Assembly (NCBI GenBank): GCA_960531495.1
Contig: OY482848.1
Location: 17,887,458 to 17,951,457 of the forward strand
Direction: 5' to 3'
Source: Zeus faber
Taxonomy: Eukaryota > Chordata > Actinopteri > Zeiformes > Zeidae
Length of the DNA stretch: 64,000 nt
Position 1 is the first letter of the stretch. Each line of letters begins with the position of its first letter. Both the position numbers and the translations under genes were made by a program. The notes below the pieces were generated by a model. That model searched no databases and was not told where the DNA came from. It saw only the letters and a list, made by a program, of their open reading frames with translations. This document shows positions 37,681 to 51,100 of this stretch, piece by piece.

Positions 37681-40600
37681 AGAGAAATTGATAGTAGTGA
37701 TAATATGAATGGCATTTGGGAACCATTTTCTTTACTTGGCTCTTATGAAATGGTTATTAAATGTCTCCTAAAACCACAGAGGTAGCTGGAGGCATTGCAG
37801 AGATAGGGATGTGGCACATTAGATACGGTACATTGACACCACTGCAGCTCTTCTCAGAAGTTGTGTTGGGGTAACCGGGAGGGAAACATTTTTAAGATAT
37901 GGCACTTAAGCTTTTTTTCATTTTTTGCAAAGCATCATCTAAAACACACATCATGAAATTTTAACAACCTTGCTTTATTAGTTTCATCAGAGTCGCTGTA
38001 TTTCATAGCTACATTTACCACATGGTAGGGCTGTTTCTAACTACAGTAAATCTTCTTTGACTAAAGTCTTTTTTGTCGATTGACATCTGAACTTTTCTTT
38101 TTCATTTATACAAATATTTTTATATTTTCCATATTGATTTTCCCATGATCTAGATAGAATCTCTAATATTGTCTTCCATAAGGCAGAAAAATATCTTGTC
38201 AAAAAGGTAGAATCATCTAATGTCGGGTTATAGAAATTGGGCCTCAAATTTGAGTAATAATTTAAAAAATAGAAAGCCCTGTGAGCATGCAGTCTTCTGC
38301 ATTTGCTTTCAGTTGACTGAAATTGATCCTTCAGGAATGCACAGTTCATGCTTATAAAGACATCATACTATATTTTTGGGCCGTTTATCATGATAACCAT
38401 GTACCCTGATATGGGAGAACATGACTGCCAAACTGTATAGATGATTAATTTGGGAGATGATGCTTCGGCATGACAGTATTTGCTATGAAAGAAATAGCTT
38501 TTTGTTGGATGAATCATGTCATACACTCAATTACCTTGAAATATGACATGACACTATCAAGCAATTTATGACTTTACCTTCAGAATCACATCTTATTCAT
38601 ATCCCGCTTGCCTGTCGTAACTATGTATCATACATCAAAATTGATGCCAGCCGTCTGTCTAATATTTTTCACTTTCTACATTTGGAGGTTTATGTGATGC
38701 CATGCATGCGAACAATATTGTTCAATGAGGTGTACATTATCCAGATTTAATGGATGGCACTGAGGAATCATCCAGCAAATCGTTTTAATTTCCTTGTATT
38801 CCTTCCTTACCACAAACTGTTTTGTACAGTACAACAATTGCCTTTAGCAAAGTTTAGCAATTTCTCAATGCTTATTAAAAACTATAGTGTTCAAGTCGTT
38901 GCCCAATGAGTGTGTTTCCACATAAATAAGAAGGTGCTATTATTGTTGTCATTGTTATAAGTCTTCAAATTAGTACATTTAATTAGTTTGACTCACAGTA
39001 ACTGAAAATAAATGTTCAAAATATTAGTACCAGAGGGATATCCAGATGCAATGAAATGAAGTTGCTTTTATATTAATACTTTTCTATACTATTTTGCCAC
39101 CTTGTTAAATCAAAAGCTGTTCTTTTCACATTATACACGGTATTTACATGGTTTGTAATTAATTTTCACAACCGTGCACATTATTCTTTCCTTTTTTTTT
39201 AAATTAAAGTCTTTATTAAATGTTTTCCACCACAACCTCCTCTGCTAGTATAAGCTAAAGTGGTGGTAAGCATTGGGACATATCCATTTTAAGATGCGTT
39301 ATGATCAGGGGTTGTTAAATATGCAACATTTATTTTTCATATTATATATTTTTAATCATATTATTTTTGAATATCAAACCGCTCTCAGGTTGGTTTGCTA
39401 CAAAGCAAAAAATGCTCGACAGTGAGAAAACATGTTGAATATTTACACAGATAGAAGAAAGGCAGTCAGAGCTTTGAAGGCATTAATTGGAGAGGGCGAC
39501 AAATGTGTTCTGCTTGACCTGTCTTTTTCCTGTAACAGCAATCACCAAAATCGAATCAAAGCTTGAGTATGGCTTTTTTGTGGACGATTTCCCTCGTTAT
39601 GATTCTCTATCCTACAATGCAAAAGCGAATGTATGTAGACAGGGCTTCTAGACAATAAAACACCATGAAAATGTCATTTACAAATCGATTTCACAGACAT
39701 TGATTTGAGGTTATAGTTTACGATTCTGAACAATATTTTCCATTCAAATTAGTTTATTTAATATTTTTTGTGAACAAACCTGCAACATTTTGACATCCAC
39801 CATATTGAAGTTATTATGCCGTCACTAAAATCTGCTTATTTAGGCTACAAATTATGTTTGTCAAAAGACTAAGACTATATGTTAATAAATACTGAAATGA
39901 AAAAATGTGTCTACTGACATTCAAAGCAATGAATTGACAGTATTTTGTTTTGGAAATGGTAACATTTATTATCGTTATTATTACTGTATTATTATCTAAT
40001 GATGAGCGATGCAACATGTTTTCTTTAGCTGATCTAGGTCAAAACAAAATTCATTAATCATGAATTGTCAAAACCAGAACATCTTCTTCCATCATATCTT
40101 TTTCTGCTCGCTGGCTCCGGGAAGCTGCGAGGTCAGTGCAAGGGCCACCGTAACCTTGGTGTACATCATACTTGCATTGGTAACATAGACTTAATGAAAC
40201 GTGACCGATAAGGTTCACATTTGTCTGGTAAAATAAATTATTTTCGGACACCGGACTGGGTTTTACGTCAGTGGCGCAAAAGTGCAATCGAACTCGGAAA
40301 CTGAACAGTAAACAATTTTGTGCTGCACCCGCTGCTGTCTTCCACTCTGAGTGCCATACTTAATGTTTTTTTTTACCTCAGCGCTTAGAATGGCCACTCA
40401 ACAACGCTCAAACTCGGACCCGAGGCAAGAGAATGCCACCCGGGTAGTCGGGTTCAGGTAGACCCCTGAAGGCTCAAAAACACATGGGTAGCCGGTTTTA
40501 GGTGTAACAGCCAATCTGCCCTCACCGGTAAAGAGGATTAGCTGGTGACTCATTGCCTTTTTTGGCCCGGCGCTATAGATAACGCTGTTGCCGTGTTCAA

Positions 40601-40708
40601 CTTTTCAGTGGTCTTTGTTTCGGTGCCCCCTGTATGTCTCACAAGCTGCATCATGTGCCCAACCAAATTAAAGATGTCCCTAGTGAATCCAGACACAATG
40701 CCATGGGC
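37681..40708. other. AT-rich intergenic, nothing recognised
   Basis: Very AT-rich. No exon or mobile element was recognised. Confidence 0.45.
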
Positions 40709-40782
40709 ACTGTTGTTGTTATTAAATAATGCAAAAATAAAACCCATTACTCTCTCCGACGGTCCTCTCTCTGCAGTGATAG

Positions 40783-41110
40783 AATAGAAACTTATAGGAT
40801 AGAATGCCTTTATTGTGACTGTATAGAATACAAAAAAATTAGGAGTGCTACTCATGATCAGTGCATTAAAAGACACTGAGACACAAAAACGTAACAGGAC
40901 AAAACAACTGAGCAAACAAACAGCCACTGCCAACAACACAGGTCCTAAAATAATAGTAGAATAAATAATAAGTGATGCTATTCAATAAATAATATAATAA
41001 ATAAATACAATTTAATTTTGCACTAAAACAAGTTTGTACTTGTTGCACTAGAATGAATGTAATTATTGCACAAATATCCATGTAATTATTGCACTAGAAT
41101 CAACATAATT
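40783..41110 (-). mobile_element. 3' end of a non-LTR retrotransposon-type repeat, minus strand
   Basis: Read on the minus strand the piece ends CACAATAAAGGCATTCTATCC followed by a degenerate (TATTC)n, a typical fish LINE/SINE 3' terminus. The body upstream on that strand is AT-rich with TTGCACTAGAATGA / GTAATTATTGCAC repeats. No reverse transcriptase frame remains. Confidence 0.6.
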
Positions 41111-41339
41111 TTGCAGGAGTATGAATGAGCTTGTTCTTGTTATAAAACAATGCAAAAATAAAACCCAGTGTCCGAGCTTCCTCTCTGCAGTGATAGGCCA
41201 TACAAGCTCTTTACAAGTGCCAGCTGCCCACCCAGTGTGCCGCACCATTTCATGCCAATGAGGTGACCATTCCACATCAATGGACCCACCCAACGCCCAA
41301 GTAGGGGGCGACAATAACAATTTATCTCTCTTTAAACGA

Positions 41340-43450
41340 AGGGAACTGACAAGCAGCATCCCTGCTGTTTCTTAGCTTTTTAACACCCTGTCAATTTTTT
41401 ACGTCATCTGCAGAAGTTATCTATGTATGGACCACTACTCCTCTGTGGATGTTGCCTTTAATGTGTAATGGCAAGTTCGAAACAAATGTGTTCCTGTAGC
41501 TACTTACACTTGAAAACGGCGTCCTGTCAACAGAAAATGTTGCTAACTAGCAACTTTGTCATTTGATTTAGCGTAGGGTGATAACAATCTGAAATCCCCA
41601 TACCGGGACCTCTAAGGGGGAGTGAAAGAGAGTGACTGATGTGCATCCCCCCCATTATGCACGTTACCTTTTTAACTTTTTTTTTCCCAGTAAGGTAACG
41701 GAGAGGCACGGGGACGAGCAGCGGAGTCGCCTGTAGGAATGAAAGCGAGCAGCCAGCGAGTGGCTGCCTCGATGACGACGCCCACTTCGGCCGGTGGGAT
41801 TTCTGCGCACCCTCTTTCCTGGCTGTCCCTATACGGAATATCATATATGTAAGCGCTGAAAACAAATATAATGTTATTATTGTTGTTTTAATTGTGTTGA
41901 AAATCGGGACATTTTGCTTTTTTAGATATCTGATATCTGCCAGGACTCGGGAGACACACAGCTCGAAACCGGGACGTCTGGTCACCGGAGTTTAACAGTT
42001 TTTCTTCACAAAACCTTCAATAATTTGTCCATAAGGCCCTCTTCATCGTTCAAAAGTGGATGGTAAGTTGCTTTGGTTGATTGTAGTGGTTGAACATAAT
42101 GAGCAGATCACTTTACATACAGCCCAAACTCGCACTGCACGGTGCAGTTGTGTATGACTAGTGTAGTGAACTGCACCAACTGCACCGCTCCGCCCACCTC
42201 AGTGTTCAGGGACTACGATGACCAAGTATGACCATTTCAGCACAGTACCTTTGGGTTTTTCAAGGAGCGGGAGGGAGCATGTTCTACTTTCGCAACATCA
42301 AAATGATAAAGCAGAGTCGTTCCAACACATATTTTACTGCCATAATGAAATGGATAGCTTGTTTGTTTTGTTTCAATTTCTCAAGAGGTTAAACTTGTAT
42401 AATAACTAGGGGCTTGAAGCTTGGGACCTGAAAACAGAAGAACTAGTGCTGTGTTTTTATGTAAATTTGCAAAGACAAGCTTCAGACTTGTAAAGCTCGC
42501 TGCTTTGCTGGGAGCCAGAGTTTTTTTTCTTCTGTCGAGTGTGATGATCTCTCGAGGGAATGTTTGTCTTGGTGTGGGCTCTTCAAGTGTAAAAGAGAAA
42601 CACAGACCATCATCTAGCAGCTGCCACCCACACAACGCAAGATGGGATCTAACAACAAGGCTGGCTAGAAACATTGTTACAGTGAGGGATATCTATTCTT
42701 TATATTACTGGACTGACAGTCCATAATGTTTCTCATTTGTTCCCACGTGTACGTGCATTGAATGTTTTCAGAAAGAAAAATAGACTGTGCGGGAAAATTA
42801 GAGTGCCAACAGCACGACTCAATCAGGGATGGAGCTGTTTCATCTGGGGACGTTTGTGCCGCTTATTTAATGCAATTAATCTCTGCAGAGTTTCCTTCTG
42901 GGTTTTGGTCACATTATTTTGGATCTAATGGTAGAATTTATTTATGTACTGTATCAATAAGTAATTTAAAGGATTACAAGACATTGTCTATTCTCTAAAG
43001 GTGAACTTCTTCAAATGACTAACTTTAGAGGGACCCCATTCCCTCCGCCAGTCTGAGCCCTCAGAGGGAAACACTGATCAAGATAAGATCCAGTCCCTCA
43101 AACAATGTGATTCGAGATTTAGATTCGAGCCTTTCTCATCCACTCAGCGGACATTCGTTTTGCGCTGTCGGCCTCGAAGAAAAAGAAAGCAGTCGTGATA
43201 AAACAGACAAAACACAGTCCTCACAGTCACCACGATCACCAATTAAAGTCATCTTGTGATGTCGACGGTTAAACTATGGCCTGTCAGTTCTGACCTTTTT
43301 CTGCTTCCTTCCTATTTGTCATGGTCTAATGGCGAGTCCACCGCATGACAACTATGTGAGTAAGCAGGTATCATGTCTTCTTTCCTCTTTCTATGCTACT
43401 CTTTTGCTCTCCCTTTTCATCAAAAGTGTTGGCCATACAATTCCAGCCCC
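41340..43450. other. intergenic, nothing recognised
   Basis: No gene or repeat family recognised. Confidence 0.45.
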
Positions 43451-43453
43451 CCT

Positions 43454-43456
<3 letters not shown>

Positions 43457-43517
<61 letters not shown>
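43457..43517. repeat. (CA)n microsatellite
   Basis: About 30 CA units after a C-rich stretch. Confidence 0.95.
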
Positions 43518-43519
<2 letters not shown>

Positions 43520-44596
43520 ATATGGATAATCCTGTTGATTCTCCAAAGCTGCTCCTCTGTTTGATTCACTCAGCAAGACAGAATTGATTTTGTCCCTGCG
43601 ACTGCTCCAGGCCTCCTCCCCACACTCCCTGCACACGTTACTCTTCCTTGGGCTCAGGCTGTCCTGGTGTTGGGCTTCCTTTTTCCACGCACCCGCTTCA
43701 GGCACAGTCCCAATTTCTTCAAAAAAGGTGCGATTACGTTGCAGCCCTTGTGCCTTCTCATCCCTGTCCTCGCCTCCTCTCATGGTAGCCAATGGCCGTT
43801 TACCGGTCTATTCAACCCACCAGGCGGTCCACGGTGCAGACATATCCAACTTGGTGGACGTGACCCGTCGAGGTTTGAGGAGGCCTCCGAGAGAGGTCGC
43901 CGCTGTCTCTCATTAGCAATCCCCCGTCAGTGTCACAGCAAGGTAGTAAGTGTTGCAGATAGTAGAAAGAGCTCGGGACGCCGTGAGGCTGACAGAGCAC
44001 GGACAGAAATGTATCAACGAGAGACGCCAAAGGCTTGTTTAAATTTATTTCGACCTGGCCCCTTACCCAGACTATTACGTTTAAGATTTGCTGTAGCGTC
44101 ACATTATGCATGACTTTTACTGTCGATAACGCAAAATATTAAGTATTTCTCCGAATGATTGAAATTGATCCATTGGCGCTGACGGCTTTCTTGCTGAAGG
44201 CTATTTTATTTTATGTTTGGCTGATTAGTGGTCATGTGGCAACCTTGTTATTGTTGTTATTGTTATTTTAAAGGCCCTTTTTGTCATTGTTCTGTAGTCA
44301 TGATGAAGGCTGCGTAATGCAGTGATTTGAGTGAAGGACTCTATACACCACTACCATGATAATCAAAATCCAGACTAGACTGAAATGCAAATCAAATTAG
44401 ACGTTGGGTGAACGGAGGAACATTTTTCCTTGTAATAACCGTAGCCTACGCAGGTTCTTGACAGGTGCTGCGCTGAGGTTTGCACAATAGCCATAATTTT
44501 AAAAGAGAGCACTTATCATTAAGTCAACGTAGCGAGCACATGTAAAGAATAATGAAAATTATACAACATTTTCAGTTTATAAGCACTCAACTGAGT
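43520..44596. other. intergenic, nothing recognised
   Basis: Overlapping open frames near 43584-44113 on both strands have no domain signature. Confidence 0.45.
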
Positions 44597-44890
44597 AATT
44601 GCTGAGGTGGCTTCGGGGGTTTGGGCATCTGGTAAGTATCCCCCTGGGTGCCTCCCTTTGGATGTGTATCAGGCATGTTCGATTGGGAGGAGACCTCAGG
44701 GCAGAGCCAGGACGGGCTGGAGGGAATATATCTCCTGCCGCCCTGAGAATGCCTAGGATTCCCCCTGAAGGAGCTGGTGCAAGGTGCAGGGGAAAGGGAC
44801 GTCTAGACTGCTCTGCTTGCTGTGATGCCATCGCAATCCTGACCCGGAAAAATGGTTCTAGAACATGGGTGGATGGAATGAATGACTTTC
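44597..44890 (+). mobile_element. 3' fragment of a fish non-LTR retrotransposon (L2/Rex-like)
   Basis: The sequence runs GGGCATCTGGTAAG...TGGGAGGAGACC...CCTAGGATTCCCCC...GGGACGTCTAGA...TGGGTGGATGG. This is the widespread fish LINE 3' end that closes with a (TGGA)n tail, here eroded to GTGGATGGAATGAATG. It is non-coding and 5'-truncated. Confidence 0.72.
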
Positions 44891-46569
44891 TGGTTAAATA
44901 TCCGGTTAAATGTACATTTATAAATCGCATTTAGTCAAATGGATCATGATGAATAAGTCTTAGTTCAATATACATTTTGAGTGCCACCATTGATGTTTGT
45001 CAGCCAAATTAGATAAAATTTTCAATTTTACTGTTTTACGTGACTATTTTGTGCTTATCATCTCCTCAGTCTCTCCGGAGCTTAATTCAGTGTACAACTG
45101 TTGTTTTCACAGTCAATATCCCATTGTTATTTCTGATATCTGTTTTTATCAAGTTAATCGGTTCATCTGCGGTGCTGTGACATAAAGCAGCAATACTCAG
45201 AGACTAGGTTACTGTGAACATTCTTTTTTTATCGAATGATTTTAGGTAGCTGATCAGTGCATCTGAATGGTTCAGGATCTTTGTGGTGCACTCTAGCCGA
45301 CTTTACCAGTGGGTGGAGCAAGGCTTTATTATTCTGAGTGTGTCTGCCTCAATAAATGGCTACAATAATTTTTTAAGTTATTGCCTTTTGCAACTGTTGT
45401 TGGCCATACTGTAAATGACTATATCTGTGCAGAGCTATATCTGTTTTTGGGGTAGCCCCACCAGAAGCTATTGAAAATGACCTTTTACACCAAGTACACA
45501 AAGCTTTTCTGTGATTCCTATCCACTAAACAAAATTGGGATCCTTCATCCGAGTCGAATTTAAGAGAGCATGAAAGTGACCGATAATGAAGTACTTGGGT
45601 GGGTCAAAAAAGGCATAAATTACATTTATGTCATCAACATTCCTTAGCGGTTAGAAATCAAGTGATTTCTATAAGTGACAGAGTTATGGGACATTTTTAT
45701 GGACAGTTCATTTTTACGGATGGAAGGACAAAATCAAAATGTCATTATTCCCTGCGGAGTGTCCGAAAATTGGCGGGATGGCATCACTGGAGTGAGGCCA
45801 CTCGAGCCTGTTCACGATCAATAAAGGAAGAGGAAACGTCAACTGCAACGCAGTACCGACATGACGCTTTTTAGGGGGCGTTGTCTGTCACCACTCTGTA
45901 GGTAGTCCATTAGTCCAACACTGAGCTATTATCCAGTCAAATCAATTTTATGTATTTCCCCATGTGCCCCCTCACAATAGCAGTCCAAATGTTGCCAATA
46001 TTATATTTCTGTGTGCCTTCGATTAAACTGCGTCTCAGAAGATACAAAGACATTCCTTTTGCAATATGAACAAATATTGACAAACGTATTTAGTGTGCTA
46101 AACTACACTTCATGTAGTGCTGATGGAATGTATCGGCCTAACTCTGTCTGCTCCCTCTGTAATTATCAATTAGTCTTTATTTCCCTGGGAAACAATAACT
46201 CACACTCAGCGTGTGATGCATCCTGATCCAGCTGCTTTGTGTGTGTAAAGCTCCAGCTGATGCGTATGGTTGTAGAGGGACACAAAGCAACGCTGAGGAC
46301 TGAACAGCAGTGTACACAGTCTGTTATCTGCAAATATTACTGTACACACATAAAACACATGAATAAATAAAGTAACGTACGGAGTGACTGAAAGCAACGC
46401 CAACTGAAAGCCGAAATTATTTTAAATGGCTCTTTATTTTGTGTCGGAAACAACGTGAACCTCATTTCACTGCAAGAAAAAAAAAAAGAAAGAAAATCAT
46501 CACACAAGAGTTGTACACTTCAAAACAGCTGTATTTATGGAAAGATATATTTCAAATTTAAGGTTGTAG
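44891..46569. other. AT-rich intergenic, nothing recognised
   Basis: No gene or repeat family recognised. Confidence 0.45.
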
Positions 46570-46593
46570 CTGTGTGCGTGCGTGCGTGCGTGC

Positions 46594-46625
<32 letters not shown>

Positions 46626-46751
46626 TTAAAGAAAGAAACATAGGGTCAGTGGCGCTCTTCAAATGAGTAGACCTTTGGAACAAGGTCGGTGTAGATAAAT
46701 GCATGAGCTGTGTGTGTGTGTGTGTGTGCGTTTGCGTGTGTGTGTGTGTGT
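46570..46751. repeat. (GTGC)n(GT)n and second (GT)n microsatellite
   Basis: A GTGC array passes into GT at about 46573-46625. A second interrupted GT array lies at about 46709-46751. Confidence 0.9.
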
Positions 46752-47197
46752 TGTCTGGGGGTGGGTTCTTTTGTACAAAGACCTAGCTTCACCTGTGTTT
46801 CCCACCTCTGTTTTGAAGGTTTTTTTTTATATTTTTTGCTCAGACTCCCATGTGTTCTAATCGTTTACCTTCAGGCCCCGAAATGAAGAAGAAAATAACA
46901 ATAACACGTTTGCAATTTCTTCTCCATCACTGACGACCACGCACCAGCTTTCTACCTCGACAGCAGAACCTCAGTCGGCTACAAAGGTCTAAATTGGCGA
47001 AAGAGATTCAAACCAAGAGCAACCACTGTAAAGCATGCAGGGTGGAGAATGCCTCAGTGGAATCCACATTGATTCTTCTAAGTGAAACCAGCAAGCCTTT
47101 TAGAGACCGCCCCAACTCTTAAATCAAAGCAAAATGCCTTTTTATTGGAAGTTTTGTCTGAAATGTTAGACCATGGCAAACATATCTCAATCAGGGG

Positions 47198-48125
47198 CAG
47201 TGTTGGGCTTGTTACTCAAAAAGTGTAATTCATTACTCTTTACTCGTTGCTCTTTTCAATTGTCCTATTATTACTTTGCTTATGAAGAATGAATGGAGAA
47301 TCTTTAATTGTCACACAGCATTACTCCTTGCCAACTGAAATTCGTTGCACTACTCGTGTTTTTACTTTTCCCTGACGCCCCACAAAATTGCTAATTGCGT
47401 CCTTTCTCCTCGAAAAATTCTGACTTTGCGCGTGTGCCTCTGTGTGAATGTCAGGGTAATCTCCGATCACGTGATAGGACAAGCTATGCCCTCAGCCATG
47501 TCGCAAATCAGCGGCAGAACTGCTTTACGGCAGTAATGTCTCGGTGCTTTACTTTATCCGCACACCGGAGCCAGTGTAAGCAAACATGGATGGAGGAATG
47601 TGGCGCCTCGGGAAATGACTCAATGTATGGATCATGGATTATTAGTGACATTTTTCCATCTGCTACCACGGTGCGACACCATGCGGTGAGGGTGGCAACC
47701 GAGCCGATCCCAAGCAGGTTTCTGCTTTTAGTTTGCTGATTGCTGATTGTTTTAGTACATCTAAAAGACACAGGTCGTGCCAGTAAAACCGACGCTACCT
47801 GTGTCTTCTGCTACCAGCGTTCACCTCTGGCAAAAATAGCACAATAAAAGCGAGTAGCTCCTTTTACTGCCTTTTCTTTTAGGCAAATTCCAGTTTTTCC
47901 GATTCCGACCATCCGATCACGACTATTGGTTTACATTTTACGGACACAAATCCGATTACGACTATCATGTGATCGGCCCACCCCTAGCAGCGAGTTATTA
48001 TTTTTAGAGGGGGTAACTAATATTATTACTGAATTTTTTTAGTAAGTCGTTACACTTCTCATTACTGGGGAAAGTAATATTATTACTGTAACGCACTACT
48101 AGTAACGCATTACTGCCCAACACTG
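47198..48125. mobile_element. TIR DNA transposon, non-autonomous, hAT-like ends
   Basis: It begins CAGTGTTGGGCTTGTTACT and ends AGTAACGCATTACTGCCCAACACTG (in two reads: AGTAACGCATTACT and GCCCAACACTG), so the outer 11 bp are perfect inverted repeats. The repeated TTACT/AGTAA text inside both ends is typical of a common fish element family. About 0.93 kb, no transposase. No clear 8-bp target duplication is visible, so the superfamily is uncertain. Confidence 0.72.
47880..47987 (-). mobile_element. terminal fragment of another hAT-type element nested in the TIR element
   Basis: On the minus strand the piece begins TAGGGGTGGGCCGATCACAT and continues with repeated ATCGGAT/CGTAATCGG words, as seen at the ends of hAT elements. 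No matching second end was found nearby. Confidence 0.45.
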
Positions 48126-51100
48126 GGCGTGGGACAGAAGACCCCTAAAAACAAATAAAATGCATATTTAGATTGATTTACAAGAGAAGTAGACCAAGCT
48201 ATACTGTATATAAAGGTGGACAACATCAATTTCCAAGCACAGAGGTGAATTTGAAGTGTGTTTACAGTTTGATCGGAGATAGAAAGACAAAGCTGGTGGC
48301 TCTATTGGTATTGCCGTAAGTAAACCCCTCTCAGTTTGTGTTTACAATGATGGGGGTGGCAAATTGCAAAGTGTTGGCCAGTTTGCATATCAAACAACGC
48401 GGGGAAAGAAATCTGAGGCTTTGGTGCAGTGGGATGTGTTTACTCAGCAAACAACGGTTTAATTGGGAAAATAATTTTCCAGCTGCTATAGAGTCATTAT
48501 TGTATGTATGTGGCCGTGTGTGCGTAAATATGTGGTGGCACATTATTTTACATGGAAGGAGTTGCTCGATGAATGAAACCGGCAAAGAGGAATTTAATGG
48601 GCCGAGCATCAGCTTCATCATTACCGACCCTACAGCCTCTTTGGCAAGTCCCTAGTAACCCACTGTCCATGACAGCTGCCAGTCCATCTCCTGATGTGTC
48701 ATTGATTCTCATGAAAATTGCCCACGGAAAGAGCTTTTCACAGAGTGCACTGGCAGAACAAGTATTGACAAAGTGTTGGAGAACCTCAGATGGAGATACA
48801 CATGTTAATGACCAAGAGAGGCTTCCGTTTGGCCGTATTCATTCCCGATCAATGTTACAGTGTGGGCTCTAATGAATAGGCTGCTACCTGCCGGTCCCCC
48901 ACTGTCTTCCCCCGCCGGGATATTTTGTTGAGACACGTCTTCTCCATTGAGCTTTGAGTAGTAAACCTTGTAAATAAAAGGCCTAATGGATGGATGTTAT
49001 TGAATAGGGCCGTCCAATAACATAGTCTGGCCCACTGCGTGCACCTGTGAACATAACACAGAGGTGCGACCCAAAGGTACAAGAGGTTTTCAAACTATCG
49101 CGCTCTCTAATGCTCGGACCCCCGACCCGGCGACGACACGGACAAAGAAAATGGTTGTGTCCTGCAACGGCTTTTTCCACTGGAAAAAGCTGTTGCTCTC
49201 CTCTCCCTTTCTCTCTCCCTTCGCTCACGTCCTTTCTCCTTTCAGTTTTCCCCCACTCACCTCCTGAGTCCTGTCTTTGTGGTGGAGTCATTAGCGATGT
49301 GGCAGATGCACTTTGTCACGGCGGCAACAGTCCCCTGACAGTCAGGATGAGTCCGGCCTAGAGACGCTCTCTGGCAGGAAAAGGGTGAAGGAACAATGGA
49401 TTGGACAAGGAAAGAGGGAACATGGACACGGGTGGGGGGGGGGGTCGAAGGGATCTTGGTGGCGATGTTATAGGTTGCCCTTGCAAGCCCATAAGGATTG
49501 TAGCTGTGATTAATGGGTATAGAAATATACTTGACTTGATGAAATGAGAAGGTTCTTTTCTTGTTCTTTCTTTCCAAGTCAAAATGAAAGATTAGATGTC
49601 GGCAATGCATGTAAAACGTGTTTTTTTTTAAATTTGTAAATGCACAGAACAACAATTAACAACAATTAACAATTAACACAATTTAAACTACATGTAAACT
49701 ATATATCTTAAGTTACATGAATTATTACCGTCACTTCCTCTGCCATATCCCCCTAGAAAGCAGATTTCAGTTTTTTGTAAACTTGTTATTTATGCAGCGC
49801 TCCATGGTTTTATTCCTGATACGGTGTTACAGCGACAGGAGTCTGGGCGGCCTGATAACACATCTTTTTTGTCCCCAAATGAAAAGTCGCAACGACGCAT
49901 ATAGTATAATGACTTGCTGTCTCTGTATCAGTGTCAGTTGTCAAAGCAATCATGCGCCCAGCTGGACGATCATTCGGTGCCACTGAGGTGGTTTCAAAAG
50001 TAATAGGATTTCTTGCCCTCCAGAAACAGACTTGCCCTTTTGCGTGTCGTTGACCCAAAAGAATCGAGAGGCATTAGTAATGGAAAAATAACTCAATTTT
50101 TCCCTTTCAGGTGAAACCGTACGTTTGCAACTATTTCAGCTTTTATTGTATTTTATAATTAAGATACAATACATTTGAAAATGGATAATTTCACAATTCA
50201 GTCTGCTGATCTCTGAACCCAGGAGTCGCTTTCTAAAAGGCGTTCTGGGCTGAAGCCCCTCCACCCACCAGTTTTAAGCCCCACCCTGTTTCCCGAGTGT
50301 TGCGGGGATATCGTACCGGAGAGAAACACCTTTGGGAGTGGCGAGATGGAGCTCCCAGATGAGGATCTTAATAAGTGTGTTTCTGCAAAGCCCAGTCTAC
50401 ACGGGGTTGGCGATTATAACTTATCTTCCCAATTGAATTGATCAGTGTGATCCATCAGTGTGTGAGACGAGTCTGGGATCCCAACGGTCGTCTGTGCTAA
50501 ATGTGTTTTTAGCGCCTGGCAATGCATTGTCAGCCGTGTCACATTTTAATAAGCATGCTATCGTTCTGGTTTCGCTGGTCAGGTTGTTCCAAGTAGGGAC
50601 TCATTCCGTGTTAGGCGTGCTAACAGATCCCCGCCCCCAGTAACATGATTGGTCGAAACATATCGGAAGCGAACGAGAGATTTTAGTGAGACTTTTGAGA
50701 AAAAGTCTGATTTGTGTGGCTGGTATACTACCTACACCATCCACCAAGATTTGAGTAAAAAAGGGGGTCAAATTTTCAACTATCATAAAATTGACCTGTT
50801 ACAGAAATGAAAGGGTCACTTTAATCTGCAGTTTGTCAGTCGTGGTCTTAAATAAAGAGGCAGACGGACGCTGGTTTTTACTTGTACGAGGGTCGGATCA
50901 GAGATCGAGTCAAACGGTTTATTTTCCAGGGAGTCAGAGAATATATGGTCAGTTTCGACCTCACAGATGCATAGGTGCTCAGGATAAGGCAAACTTTATG
51001 GCAGGAGGATAGGGTAAACTTTATGGCAGGAATCCAAGGGCGATTACGACCTGAAGAGGTGTGTGAAAGAATTAACCATGTGTGCTGAAAAAAGGGTATG

